IMG/VR virus record: IMGVR_UViG_3300012683_000014 | Coordinates: 1 to 38,372 of that record | Reading direction: 5' to 3' (one strand) | DNA length: 38,372 nt | Origin: a virus | Shown: positions 1-8,441 of the stretch, one piece after another | How the letters are laid out: each line of letters opens with the position of its first letter | Numbering within the stretch: the first letter of the stretch is position 1 | Made by a program: the position numbers and the translations under genes | The notes under the pieces: generated by a model | What the model saw: only the letters and a program-made list of their open reading frames with translations | Databases searched by the model: none | Told to the model about the DNA's origin: nothing

Positions 1-492
1 AATACTTCGCCTGGCGCTAGCGCTGGCACCTCGATCATGGACAGGCTGGCCCAGACCCCAGGCTATCAATTCGCGCTCCAGCAGGGCCTGCAAGCAACCC
101 AGTCAGGCTTTGCGGCGCAGGGCCTAGGCCAAAGCGGGCCGGCCTTGAAGGGCGCGGCACAGTACGCCGAAGGGCTGGCTAGCACGACCTATCAGCAGCA
201 ACTCTCTAATTTCTTCAACCTCATGTCATCTGGCCAATCGGCGGCTGCTGGGCTCGGAGGCCTCGGCCTACAAAGCGCCGGGCAGGCTGGTGGCTTCAGC
301 ACCTCCGGGGCTGCTGCCTCCGCTGGCGGCCTGGTTGGCGCGACCAATGCCCTTGGCGGTGGAGCGCTGAACTACTCGCTGCTGAACTCGCTCGGGATGT
401 TCAACAGCCCCGCTGGGCCTGCATCGGCTGGGGTCATAACTCCGAGCGCCTACGGAGTCTACGGTGGGTTCCAGCAGTCTGGAGGCGGATAA
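1..492 (+). CDS. DNA-ejection / internal virion-like protein, C-terminal part (5' end outside window)
   Basis: The frame is open from base 1, so the gene starts before the window; the first internal ATG is at 37. The visible part contains a TPGYQFALQQGLQAT stretch, then GLGQSGPALKGAAQYAEGLA and a Gly/Ala/Ser-rich tail. This pattern (TPGYQF, helix, 'GLxxSG..LKGA..YA.GLA..TYQ') is common near the ends of phage internal-virion or DNA-transfer proteins. The next gene starts at its stop codon, and three more virion-like genes follow on the same strand, so it probably belongs to the DNA-ejection apparatus. The family link is recalled from general knowledge and is moderately sure; the partial length is certain. 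Confidence 0.7.
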   Translation, partial: NTSPGASAGTSIMDRLAQTPGYQFALQQGLQATQSGFAAQGLGQSGPALKGAAQYAEGLASTTYQQQLSNFFNLMSSGQSAAAGLGGLGLQSAGQAGGFSTSGAAASAGGLVGATNALGGGALNYSLLNSLGMFNSPAGPASAGVITPSAYGVYGGFQQSGGG

Positions 493-1004
493 TGGACATT
501 AGTCAGATCGCTCAGCCTGCGTCACCGGGACTAGGCCAAGCCTCGGCCTCGCCGTTTCCTCAGCTCCAAATGGCCCACGATGTAGCCAGCGCGAGGCTTG
601 ATAAGCTCGACGCTGCTGGAGCCCTGCTGGGCAAGGTCCGCACGGAGCTCGATTCGCTGGTCAAAATGGGTGACACGGTTTCACAAGATGACGTGATTAA
701 GAGCTCTGGAAAGCTCGTCGCTGCTGGACTGGCTCCGATGGCTGTCGCGGGCCTCTTAGCTGACATGCCCCAGGCTGGCGGGGAGGCTTTGCAAGCCTGG
801 GTCCGACAGCACGACATGCAGGTTCGGCAGCGGGAGCAGCAGCTAGCAACCGTCCATGCCCAAGCCCGGCATCAGGCTGGCATTGCTGGGATGCAACTGC
901 TGGCAGGCCATAGTGCGCTGGAACATATGAGCCAAATGCAGAACCCACAACCGTCGCAGACCAATGGGCTGACGCCTGGCAATGCGCCTGGAACGGAGGC
1001 CTGA
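492..1004 (+). CDS. Small helical virion-associated protein, unknown
   Basis: 170 residues. The ATG overlaps the previous stop and has a GGAGG site at 481-485. The protein is Ala/Gln-rich and mostly helical, with a likely coiled-coil middle (around residues 25-60 and 105-135, with many Gln, Arg and His) and a Pro/Thr/Gly-rich tail. There is no recognised domain. Its position between two ejection-type proteins suggests an internal virion or assembly role; that is context only. A shorter reverse-strand reading exists but lacks codon logic and a ribosome site. Confidence 0.75.
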   Translation: MDISQIAQPASPGLGQASASPFPQLQMAHDVASARLDKLDAAGALLGKVRTELDSLVKMGDTVSQDDVIKSSGKLVAAGLAPMAVAGLLADMPQAGGEALQAWVRQHDMQVRQREQQLATVHAQARHQAGIAGMQLLAGHSALEHMSQMQNPQPSQTNGLTPGNAPGTEA

Positions 1005-1005
1005 G

Positions 1006-2697
1006 ATGCCCGTCGACCCGACAATCTCGCTTCATGCTGAGGTCCCCAATCCGCTCTCGACCATCGGATCGTTCGCGGAGATACAGAATAAGCTGAATCA
1101 GAACAAGCTCTTCCAGCAGACGTTTACTGCTCGCCAGAAAGCCGGCCAGATTCTCGCCGCCGCTCCTGATCTGGAGACTGGCCTCAACCAGCTCTACGGC
1201 GATCCTGATACAGCGGCCTTCGCTGGCGAAATTTCTAACAGCGTTCGACAGGGGCAGCAGACTTTCGCTGAGATCGGCAAGCTTCGAGCTGAAACCCAGG
1301 GCCTGCAGCAGCAGCAGTTCGAGACCGGGATGAAGGCCGTACTAGCAGGCGGGATGCCAGCGATTATTAATGACCCAACTGAGAACTCCTGGAACAACGC
1401 GGTGCAGCCTTATTTGAACGGTCTCACACCCTCGGCGCAGAAATCTGTCGGCTCGGCTATGGACTCGATTAAGCGGGGACTGCTGAGCGGCCTGCCGAGC
1501 GACCCGGTTCAGGCTAGGCTAGTCGTGAAGCAACGGGCTGCGGCCCTAGGGCTTGGAGCAGGGCTGACGCCTGAGGCCCAGAAGCAGATCTCGGGCTGGC
1601 CCGAGCTGATCAACCAGGGCAACGTGCAGCAGCCAGTGATTCAGCAACAGCCGCCCTTTGGGGCAGGGCCAGTGCCTGTTGGTCCGGCGTTTCCAACTGG
1701 GGCTCCGGCTGGCTACCAGCATGGCCCTGGAGAAGTCCCCTTCCCAGTGCCAGGGGTGCCAGGTTCAGCGCCAGCAATCAACGCGCTGGGGGCACCAGGC
1801 CAGACTCCGGCTGCGGCGCCAGCTGGTAATGCTCTCGGAGCTGTGTCTCCGCCTAGGCCTGCAGCCGCACCTAGCACTGGTGGAGCTGTCACGCCTCCGA
1901 CTGCCGCCCCTCCGGCTGGCGACGGGAAGCCCCTGATACCGCCTGGCACAGCCATGGTGAGTCCCTCGGTGGGGACCGGGGCTGGAGGCCTGAAGATCAT
2001 GAGTGCCGCGCAGCAAGCCAACGCAGAGACTCTCCAGAAGGAGTTTTCTGACTCCGGCCTTCGGGCCTTCAACAACGCGACTGCGACTCTTGGCTCGCTG
2101 AACTACATGACCCAGGACCTTGATGCTCTTGCAAAGGCTGGCGGGTTGCTGCAGCCTGGCAGCGGAGCAGCTTGGAGAACTGCTGTAGCAAAAGGCATCA
2201 ACACGATGGCCGAGATGGCCGGGCTGAAAGACGTGTTCGACCCAAAGGCAGTCTCCGCCATCGATGCCTTTAACAAGGAAACGAATAGAATGGGGCTGAC
2301 GGTCCTGACCACCATGCTGGGCAACCAGCGCGAAGCCGCGCAGACCATCAACAATATCACGACCAAGGCTGTCCCTGGCATCGATAACACCTTCATGGGC
2401 GGGAAGCTCGTCATCGAGTCGCTCAAGGCCACCACCCAGCGAGCCATCGACCAGAGGAACTGGGAAAACGCCTGGCAGGCCCGGAACCAGGGCAATCTGA
2501 ACGGGGCTGATGAGGCCTTCAACGCTGCCCATCCGGCCCAGGATTATGCCAATGCTGTACTGGCGAAATTCGGAATGACTCCGAAGGGCTTTGCCTCGCC
2601 CGTCGCGCTCAAGCAGGCTGTCGCGAATGGATTTATGACCCCGAAGCAAGCCGCTGGCATTGGCCGGGAGCAGTTTCCGGACTTCAAGGGCCAATAA
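1006..2697 (+). CDS. Large Pro/Ala-rich internal virion protein
   Basis: 563 residues. I chose ATG 1006 over the in-frame ATG at 982, because GGAGG at 995-999 is correctly spaced only for 1006. Three parts are visible: a helical Gln-rich N-terminus (residues 1-210); a low-complexity Pro/Ala/Gly linker (about 215-325); and a helical C-terminus (about 335-563) with conserved-looking segments such as FNNATATLGSLNYMTQDLDA and NRMGLTVLTTMLGNQREA. This layout is typical of phage internal core or DNA-ejection proteins. The enzymatic role, if any, is unknown. It starts 2 bases after the upstream stop and is followed within 3 bases by the next virion gene. Confidence 0.75.
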   Translation: MPVDPTISLHAEVPNPLSTIGSFAEIQNKLNQNKLFQQTFTARQKAGQILAAAPDLETGLNQLYGDPDTAAFAGEISNSVRQGQQTFAEIGKLRAETQGLQQQQFETGMKAVLAGGMPAIINDPTENSWNNAVQPYLNGLTPSAQKSVGSAMDSIKRGLLSGLPSDPVQARLVVKQRAAALGLGAGLTPEAQKQISGWPELINQGNVQQPVIQQQPPFGAGPVPVGPAFPTGAPAGYQHGPGEVPFPVPGVPGSAPAINALGAPGQTPAAAPAGNALGAVSPPRPAAAPSTGGAVTPPTAAPPAGDGKPLIPPGTAMVSPSVGTGAGGLKIMSAAQQANAETLQKEFSDSGLRAFNNATATLGSLNYMTQDLDALAKAGGLLQPGSGAAWRTAVAKGINTMAEMAGLKDVFDPKAVSAIDAFNKETNRMGLTVLTTMLGNQREAAQTINNITTKAVPGIDNTFMGGKLVIESLKATTQRAIDQRNWENAWQARNQGNLNGADEAFNAAHPAQDYANAVLAKFGMTPKGFASPVALKQAVANGFMTPKQAAGIGREQFPDFKGQ

Positions 2698-2700
2698 CAG

Positions 2701-4317
2701 ATGCCTGACACTGGATTCAACTGGGAAGACTATCTGGCCGAGGGCGCTCCGACTCGGCAGGCTGCTCCGACGGACTCGAACTTCGACTGGGAGGGGTATT
2801 TAGGTGCTCAGGCTGGCGCGAAGCCAGTGGCTGCTGCTGGTCCGCAGTGGGGCGCCTGGCAGCAGTTTGTCTCGGGTAACGAGCTCGGGCTCGGCCCTCG
2901 GGTTGCGGCCCTTGGCTATGCTGCTGCGCATGGCGGGCGATATGCCGAGGGCCTGGAAACCATCCGTGGCCAGAAGCAGGCCTACGAATCTGAGCATCCT
3001 GTCTTGGCTCCTGGGCTGGAGATTGCTGGCAGTATTCCAACTGTTATCGCAGCAAATGCCCTCACTCCAGGCTTGCCCGAGCTTGCTGCCACTGGCACTG
3101 CTGGCAGAATCGGCGCAGGGGCTATCATGGGCGCTGAGGCCGGGGCTCTCCAGACTCCTGTCACCGGCGGAGATCTTGGTCAGAACATCGCTGTCGGAAC
3201 TGGACTCGGCGCGGCCTTTCCAGCTGTGAATGCTGCTGGCCAGCGACTGCTGGCTCCTCGGATCAATCCACTGGTAGCACAAGCCGCCCAGCGTGCTTCT
3301 GCGCAAGGCGTCAAGCTCGATCCGGAGGCCCTTGCCATTAAGACCTCCGGTGACGTGCAACAGATCAAGAACTTTGGTCGTGCACTGTCGCGGACTGCTG
3401 GCGGTGATTTCGAGGATATCACGCCTGATGCAATGGGCACGCTTCGAACCGGGCTGCAGACCAAGCTCAACGATCTGGCGAGCGCTACCAAGATCAACCT
3501 CGATAAGACCTACTACGATGCGCTGGACTCGATCGAGGCCGATGCCAAGGGCATCCCGGAGGAGACCAAAGGCAAAGCGGTGGCCAGGGCTGTTGATATG
3601 CTCCGAAAATCAGAAACGGCCTTTCAGGAAATCGACGGCCAGAAATACCAGAACCTCGTGAAACGCGGCAGCAGCCTTGATTCGCTGATGAACGATCCGA
3701 ACTCGAGTGTCAGAATGTACGGAGCGAAGCTTCGTGACACGGTCGAAGGGGCTCTGGAGCGCTCAAACCCGCAGATTGCCTCGGAGTGGGCGAATACAAG
3801 ACAGCAGTGGAAGAACTCCCTCATCCTGCAACAAATGGCTGAGAAAGCTCAGCCCTCGGGGGTCTTAAACCCAAGCGACCTGCCTGCCAAAGTCCGAGGA
3901 TTTTATAAGGAATACGGTTGGGAGCCACCGAACGAAATCGCGCAGCTGGCTGAGGCCTCCAAGTTCTTGCCGAAGGCGACGGCGCAGGGCGGGGCTAAGG
4001 CTGCTGGCGGACATGGACTGGCGAATTGGCCCTGGCCAGCGAAATATGGGGTCGGCGGGATTGTCGCGCTGGCTGGTGAGAAGGCCCTCGAGCACGCCGG
4101 GTCGATTGCTGCGAGCACCGATCCACTGCTGGCGCTCCAAGCTGGCGGGCTGGCGCTGGGCGCTGGTGGTTTGTATGCAACAGGCCGCGCTTTGCGCGCT
4201 GCTGGGCTTCGGAATCAGCTTGGCATCGCACCGCCGAACTGGGCCACGAATCTGGCCCTCGCTGCCAAGCCCCTGGCGATTGGCGGAGTGAATGAGCTGG
4301 GGGCGCAGAGGCAGTAA
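2701..4317 (+). CDS. DNA-ejection / internal core protein with Gly/Ala-rich hydrophobic segments
   Basis: 538 residues. The N-terminus carries two copies of a short motif (FNWEDYL near residue 6, FDWEGYL near residue 28), perhaps docking peptides. Gly/Ala-rich hydrophobic stretches at about residues 102-165 and 443-500 could insert in a membrane. The middle (about 200-400) is helical and charged. Proteins of this make-up in other phages are carried in the virion and injected to help DNA cross the cell envelope; applying that here is inference. It is the last gene of the left rightward block and ends 2 bases before the stop of a convergent gene, so no room is left for a spacer. Confidence 0.75.
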   Translation: MPDTGFNWEDYLAEGAPTRQAAPTDSNFDWEGYLGAQAGAKPVAAAGPQWGAWQQFVSGNELGLGPRVAALGYAAAHGGRYAEGLETIRGQKQAYESEHPVLAPGLEIAGSIPTVIAANALTPGLPELAATGTAGRIGAGAIMGAEAGALQTPVTGGDLGQNIAVGTGLGAAFPAVNAAGQRLLAPRINPLVAQAAQRASAQGVKLDPEALAIKTSGDVQQIKNFGRALSRTAGGDFEDITPDAMGTLRTGLQTKLNDLASATKINLDKTYYDALDSIEADAKGIPEETKGKAVARAVDMLRKSETAFQEIDGQKYQNLVKRGSSLDSLMNDPNSSVRMYGAKLRDTVEGALERSNPQIASEWANTRQQWKNSLILQQMAEKAQPSGVLNPSDLPAKVRGFYKEYGWEPPNEIAQLAEASKFLPKATAQGGAKAAGGHGLANWPWPAKYGVGGIVALAGEKALEHAGSIAASTDPLLALQAGGLALGAGGLYATGRALRAAGLRNQLGIAPPNWATNLALAAKPLAIGGVNELGAQRQ

Positions 4318-4319
4318 TT

Positions 4320-4604
4320 CTAGTCCAGTGCCGAGTCAATCATGACTTTCCAGACAGTCGTAGCCGAAAGCGTACATGCTGCTGGATCGCTTCCGCCTCG
4401 AATGAACGCAATTCCTGCATTTCGCATGGTTTCTGTTGGCTCGCGTATCGCTGCGACCGCAGCTCTCGCTGCGTCATCGTAGCCGCCATCCCGAACTGGG
4501 CACTGTCGCCTCCCTCGATTCGCGGGCCACTGGCAGCAGCTGGCACCCTCACAGGTCCTGGACTTGCAAATCGCGGTGGCGACTCGGGTGAGAAGGTCGT
4601 TCAT
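4320..4604 (-). CDS. Small Cys-containing protein, unknown
   Basis: 94 residues, ATG start with CAGGAGCC about 8 bases upstream. The N-terminal half has a cysteine cluster (CKSRTCEGASCC, later CPVRDGG) that could bind a metal. The second half is helical (DDAARAAVAAIREPTETM). It is the only gene between the convergent virion block and the sigma-factor gene. The 33-base repeated element at 4627-4659 ends about 22 bases before its start, so it seems to have its own control. The function is not recognised. Confidence 0.7.
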   Translation of the reverse strand: MNDLLTRVATAICKSRTCEGASCCQWPANRGRRQCPVRDGGYDDAARAAVAAIREPTETMRNAGIAFIRGGSDPAACTLSATTVWKVMIDSALD

Positions 4605-4816
4605 GGTGGAGGCTCCTGGTGGATGAAATATTCATGGTGAATGATGGGTGCAGGGATTAGGATTGGCGGGATTTGCCCCGCACCATCGACCGCGACCCTC
4701 CCCCCAAAACCCGCCCACGGCCGTCAATTCGTGGCTCCTGCCAAACCTGCCCGATCCTACCTTTTCCAAACCCAGCATGGGCCGTTGCCACAATCTCCAG
4801 AGCCATGGGCTCAGTT
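4605..4816. other. Intergenic region between sigma-factor gene and 4320-4604 gene
   Basis: About 210 bases with no convincing gene. The right part is pyrimidine-rich on the + strand. A short dyad, GCGGG-N6-CCCGC, lies near 4667-4682. The only strong signal is the repeated element at 4627-4659. I see no good sigma70-type promoter pair here. Confidence 0.6.
4627..4659 (-). promoter_or_regulatory. Conserved 33-base element, copy A
   Basis: One of three copies (others at 19260-19292 and 28348-28380). Read on the + strand, the blocks ATATTCAT, TGAAT, TGGG and AGGGATTA are identical in all three and equally spaced: 25 of 33 positions. The first two blocks form an inverted repeat; the rest is asymmetric, so the element has a direction. 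All copies face the same way, toward leftward genes. Here the end nearest the gene lies about 22 bases from the start codon, so transcription may begin within or just after it. It is a promoter or an activator/repressor site; the sequence alone does not decide. Confidence 0.65.
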
Positions 4817-6028
4817 TCATCTCAACACTTGCTGAATCTCTGCAATCAGTTCATCCGCAGCTGCGCTATGCCTTGGCCCGAGCGACTTGTCGATATCTCT
4901 ACTGACCAGCGCTGACCGAGCCCTTGCAACTCGACTCTTAATCGTTCCCTCGGCAACGCCAAGCTTCTGCGCTGCCTCATCATATGACATACCTGCCGCG
5001 ATCAACAGTAAGGCCTTTCGCTGATCCTCCGGCAACCCTCTCATCGCGGCCATTACATTGGCGAGCTCCTCAGCTTGCTCAGCCCTATCATGCTTCCCAT
5101 CTGGGATAATTGCTGCCTTCTCTTCGCTCCAGTCCACCTTCCTCCACGATCGGCGGCCCTCAGATATCCAGGTGTTTTTCATAATCATGCAGGCCCAAGC
5201 GAAGAGGTTCGAGCCAGGTTTGAACTGGGAACGGGCCTCCAATGCTTTCAACAGCGTGATTGAAATCAGGTCCTCGGCTGCTTCGCTGCTTCGAGCAAGT
5301 TTCCAGGCAAAGCCTTTTAGACGTGGTCGGAGAACTGCTAAGTCTTTATTAAAGATTGCGGCTTTCTCCAGTCTCTGCCTTCGAGTCTTCCAGATCCTCT
5401 GCCCTCGCCCAGCCATCTTGGGCGAGTTCAGCATCGCGAGTCGCATCTTCTCCCGAAACTCTGGGTCAGCCCAAAGGTTCTTAGCACTGAACGAGAGCTT
5501 AGACTTGATACTTGCCTTCCGAGCATTCCTCCGAATCCCAGCAATCAGCTTGAGTCTCGCCAGAGGATCAGCCCAGCGCGCTTTCAACGCTCTGCTCGAA
5601 TTGGCCCTGTAATTTGGATCAGCTTGTCCTGCGACCATCGCGGCCATGATTCGTCTGCGATTCTCAGGATCACGCCAGAACTTCCGTCGGTGCTCAGCGG
5701 CTTTCGCTCGGGCCTCGGGATTGGAGTAGAATTTCCTAATCTTCCGGCCATAGTTTTCTCGAACTGCCGGGTCTCGCCACCGGCGTCGATTCTGCTCGGA
5801 GAGCTTCTCATGCTGCACGGGGTCGCTCCAGCGACGGGCATTGTGAATTGCGAGCCGAGCGAGCGCCTCGGGCGTTGAATGTGCCTTGCCTATGTTAGCC
5901 CGCCGTTGAGCGGCATTCTTAGGATCGCGCCAAGACAAAGTAACAGCACACGACCTCGAGCATGACCGACGAGCTTTGTTTCGAGCTGGAGGCTCGAACT
6001 CCTTCTGACAGGCCTCGCAGATGCTCAC
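4817..6028 (-). CDS. Fusion: zinc knuckle + 17-residue W-x-DP repeat array + ECF sigma factor
   Basis: 403 residues. The GTG start overlaps the upstream stop (GTGA). Residues 4-27 form a Cys knuckle (C4, C7, C23, C27). From residue 33, W-x-D-P or a variant recurs every 17 residues exactly (33, 50, 67, 84, 101, 118, 135, 152, 186, with a degenerate unit at 169). Such Arg-rich units resemble the NUMOD3-like DNA-binding repeats next to phage homing endonucleases, but no HNH or GIY nuclease motif follows. Instead residues ~226-300 match sigma region 2 (AAEDLISITLLKALE, FAWACMIMKNTWI) and ~329-376 region 4, with the helix-turn-helix YDEAAQKLGVAEGTIKSR. It probably directs host RNA polymerase to phage promoters, with the repeats adding DNA contacts. 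Sigma assignment is firm; what the array binds is inferred. Confidence 0.85.
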   Translation of the reverse strand: MSICEACQKEFEPPARNKARRSCSRSCAVTLSWRDPKNAAQRRANIGKAHSTPEALARLAIHNARRWSDPVQHEKLSEQNRRRWRDPAVRENYGRKIRKFYSNPEARAKAAEHRRKFWRDPENRRRIMAAMVAGQADPNYRANSSRALKARWADPLARLKLIAGIRRNARKASIKSKLSFSAKNLWADPEFREKMRLAMLNSPKMAGRGQRIWKTRRQRLEKAAIFNKDLAVLRPRLKGFAWKLARSSEAAEDLISITLLKALEARSQFKPGSNLFAWACMIMKNTWISEGRRSWRKVDWSEEKAAIIPDGKHDRAEQAEELANVMAAMRGLPEDQRKALLLIAAGMSYDEAAQKLGVAEGTIKSRVARARSALVSRDIDKSLGPRHSAAADELIAEIQQVLR

Positions 6029-7254
6029 TCGACGCCTCGTTCGTGGCGAGGGCGCGGTGTCCAGAGGTCCAGTGAATTTGGTACCCGCTGCAGGACATTC
6101 GACCGCTCTGCGACCATCAGGATCTTCTCAATCTTGTCCGAGGGGACTCTCTGCCTCAGCCACTCCCAGATCATCTCCCCGTTCACCGGCTTCTGCTTGG
6201 ACTTGGCCCACAGAGCTGTCACGAAGAAGTGCAGATCGTCGATGACCTGGGAGTCAGATTTGCCGATCATTTCGCGGAAGATATCGGGCATGACACGTTC
6301 AGCATCGGTCAGCCACTCAATCGCCCGCCTGGTATCGATCTCGTCGATGACGGTCATGCCGGTTCGACTGACAGCGCTTACAACAGCCAACTTGGTAGCT
6401 AAGAGCGTCCTCGAGCCCTCGTAGTGAACCAGCTTGCTGTGGGTCGTCTTCGGCGGGCGACCTTCGCGATGCCACTTCGCAAAATGCACGACGGCGGACT
6501 TCGTCCAGCTGGCTTGGCCATACAGAATCGAGATGTCTGTCAGCCTGTGCAGCATGAACTCGGCCGCGACCTCGTGCTCGATCGGCATGTCGGAGAACTC
6601 GCGGAAAGGGGTCTCGTTGGAGTAGACCATTATTAGGCGCCGGCTGATGCCGGTGGACCAGGCATTTTCTGGGAAGACGCTGTAGAGCCAAGCTGGCTGC
6701 GCTCCGCCCAGGATATTGATTTGAGGGTTCTCAATCCTGATCTCCTGCGCCGGGCCGTGTCGACGGGTCTCCTCGTGGACCGGGTCGCAGTTGAAAATCG
6801 CGTTCAAAGTCCCAATGTATTCCAGATCGTAGTCTGGCAATAACACTCCAAACTCCTCCGCGGCGATCAGCAGGGAATGGTAGACCAGTGGAGGCCCCTT
6901 CGGGGTCAACTTCGTGGTCTTGGCTTTTGCCAATCTGTCTATCAGACTCGCCTTCGTCATCGAGCTCGGCGCGACGTGGAAGGCCGGAGCTTTGCTCCCG
7001 GACTGGCAGGCATCGTGCCAGAGCTGGCGAGCGTTCTCGATAATATGCTTCCCGATGCCAGGATTGCCGACGAGCAGCACGTATAGATTGGGGAAGCAGG
7101 TCCCTAGACTCGTGACCGCCCAAACCCTTCTCTCGAGCGCCCCGGCAACGAGCGATATCGCGGCCCATCTTCGAAAGATATCTGGAGACATGGCTCCTTC
7201 TGTGAGGGACATAAAATCCCCGACGAAGTCGGTCCACTCGCCATTCCGCTGCAC
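6025..7254 (-). CDS. Primase/helicase-type P-loop ATPase (DUF3987-like)
   Basis: 409 residues, GTG start. Motifs seen: the N-terminal SPDIFRRWAAISLVAGALE, a P-loop GNPGIGKH at about residues 61-68, and an acidic LLIAAEEFGVLL at about 127-138 in the Walker B place. This is the layout of phage DUF3987 ATPases, usually taken as the replicative helicase or primase-helicase partner. Oddly, the residue after the P-loop Lys is His where Thr or Ser is normal; this could alter ATP use. The gene sits between thyX and the sigma factor (4-base overlap with the latter) in the replication operon. A separate primase was not recognised. Confidence 0.75.
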   Translation of the reverse strand: MQRNGEWTDFVGDFMSLTEGAMSPDIFRRWAAISLVAGALERRVWAVTSLGTCFPNLYVLLVGNPGIGKHIIENARQLWHDACQSGSKAPAFHVAPSSMTKASLIDRLAKAKTTKLTPKGPPLVYHSLLIAAEEFGVLLPDYDLEYIGTLNAIFNCDPVHEETRRHGPAQEIRIENPQINILGGAQPAWLYSVFPENAWSTGISRRLIMVYSNETPFREFSDMPIEHEVAAEFMLHRLTDISILYGQASWTKSAVVHFAKWHREGRPPKTTHSKLVHYEGSRTLLATKLAVVSAVSRTGMTVIDEIDTRRAIEWLTDAERVMPDIFREMIGKSDSQVIDDLHFFVTALWAKSKQKPVNGEMIWEWLRQRVPSDKIEKILMVAERSNVLQRVPNSLDLWTPRPRHERGVE

Positions 7255-7275
7255 GCTGGAGACATTCTCGACTTA

Positions 7276-8211
7276 TTAGGCTTCGGTGAACTCGGCCGGG
7301 AGAGGTGCAACAGCCTCGTTTTGTAACATCTTGCGATATTGTCGCCAACCGGAGAAGTTACCGTGTTCGTTTTGACGTTGCCAGCCTTCGTTGTTGCAAG
7401 GATAGTCCTTGTCAGGATTAACCCAAATGTCTGGTGTTGCTTGGTGCTCGGCAGGGCTCGCATGTAGTGGTTGCGAGCCAAGGAGCCTGTCATACAGCTT
7501 CAAATCTTCTTCGACTATAGATCGCTTGCCGGTCTCGAAGCTCTCGTAAGAGACGCGGGCGCAACGGGCGACGGAGACTTTAATTGCGGCATCAAGATGC
7601 AAAGCGTCACTCAGTCTATAATCAAGATGTAACGCGATGGCTGTACCATCACCCTCATCATTGTAGAACGGCAGGTGCCACTCGTAGGGCTTCAGCAGTC
7701 TTGGCGTGCTCGCCTTCTGCACCTCCCACATGGCGATTGCCAGCGCTCGCATCTCGGGCTGTGCTGCCTTGTCGAGACGCAGGCCGAAGAAGTTGTCCCA
7801 TTCGGTAGCAGAAGCTATTACGTTGATATGCGAGAATGGCTCTAGCAGGCGGTTGACGATTTGCTTGTGGACACCGAGATCAAGCATTTTTTCTGCATGT
7901 TTTGCCACTTCATAAGCAGCATCAGACCAAAGTCTTTGTGCAACACCCTTAAAAGGTGCATCCAGTTCTTGTGCCGCCTGCATACCCTTCTGGTTCGCGC
8001 CCCAGAACACTGGTCCAGCCCGCAACGCGTCGGAGCGGACTTCTTCAAGCAGCTTAGCCGTGGGCACGGCTCGGCTTGAGCTGGCATTTCGGCTGATGAC
8101 CCGATGGGTCATAAACTCCCCGTGGATGAACTTTGGGTAGCGGAGCTTGAACGTTGTCAGTCGCTTGCCATGATCACTAATGCTATCGCAAATAACCTCC
8201 GCGCTGATCAT
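7276..8211 (-). CDS. thyX: FAD-dependent thymidylate synthase
   Basis: 311 residues. The ThyX signature region is seen as FMTHRVISRNASSSRAVP near residue 33. The enzyme methylates dUMP to dTMP with methylene-tetrahydrofolate and FAD. In the usual RHR-x7-S motif the first Arg is Thr here, which fits the longer phage form of ThyX but should be noted. The start ATG overlaps the upstream DUF3310 gene stop (4 bases). It supplies thymidylate for phage DNA synthesis, next to the polymerase and helicase genes. The coding sequence is visibly more A+T-rich than its neighbours, hinting at separate acquisition. Confidence 0.9.
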   Translation of the reverse strand: MISAEVICDSISDHGKRLTTFKLRYPKFIHGEFMTHRVISRNASSSRAVPTAKLLEEVRSDALRAGPVFWGANQKGMQAAQELDAPFKGVAQRLWSDAAYEVAKHAEKMLDLGVHKQIVNRLLEPFSHINVIASATEWDNFFGLRLDKAAQPEMRALAIAMWEVQKASTPRLLKPYEWHLPFYNDEGDGTAIALHLDYRLSDALHLDAAIKVSVARCARVSYESFETGKRSIVEEDLKLYDRLLGSQPLHASPAEHQATPDIWVNPDKDYPCNNEGWQRQNEHGNFSGWRQYRKMLQNEAVAPLPAEFTEA

Positions 8212-8441
8212 TTTCTTGCCTCGAGTTTCTTGAGCCTCTCAATCTCATCGGTCAGATACCAGCGGGCCTTCTCAAGGTCCTCGATTAGCTTGTCTGGGGA
8301 CTTGGAGCCCGCCCGCCAGATGTACTTGACCGCATTGCCGAGATTGAAGTTCATCCAGCGAGTCACCTGGATACACTCGATTCCTGAGGGATGGGCAGTA
8401 TAATGAGCTGGGTGATTGACTGGGTCAGCGCGCTTTGCCAT
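8208..8441 (-). CDS. DUF3310 protein (T7 gp1.7-related family)
   Basis: 77 residues with the classic signature DPVNHPAHYTAHPSGIECIQ followed by GNAVKYIWRAG and DLEKARWYL. In T7 the gp1.7 member of this family is a nucleotide kinase, so a role in nucleotide metabolism beside thyX is plausible. I chose ATG 8441 (CGGAGAA just upstream) over the in-frame ATG at 8456, which has no ribosome site. It overlaps thyX by 4 bases. Confidence 0.9.
   Translation of the reverse strand: MAKRADPVNHPAHYTAHPSGIECIQVTRWMNFNLGNAVKYIWRAGSKSPDKLIEDLEKARWYLTDEIERLKKLEARK

Noticed and set aside
1765-2694. 309-residue reverse-strand frame opposite the virion protein gene
   Set aside because: Shadow of the high-G+C forward gene; no ribosome site, Arg/Ser-rich nonsense composition.
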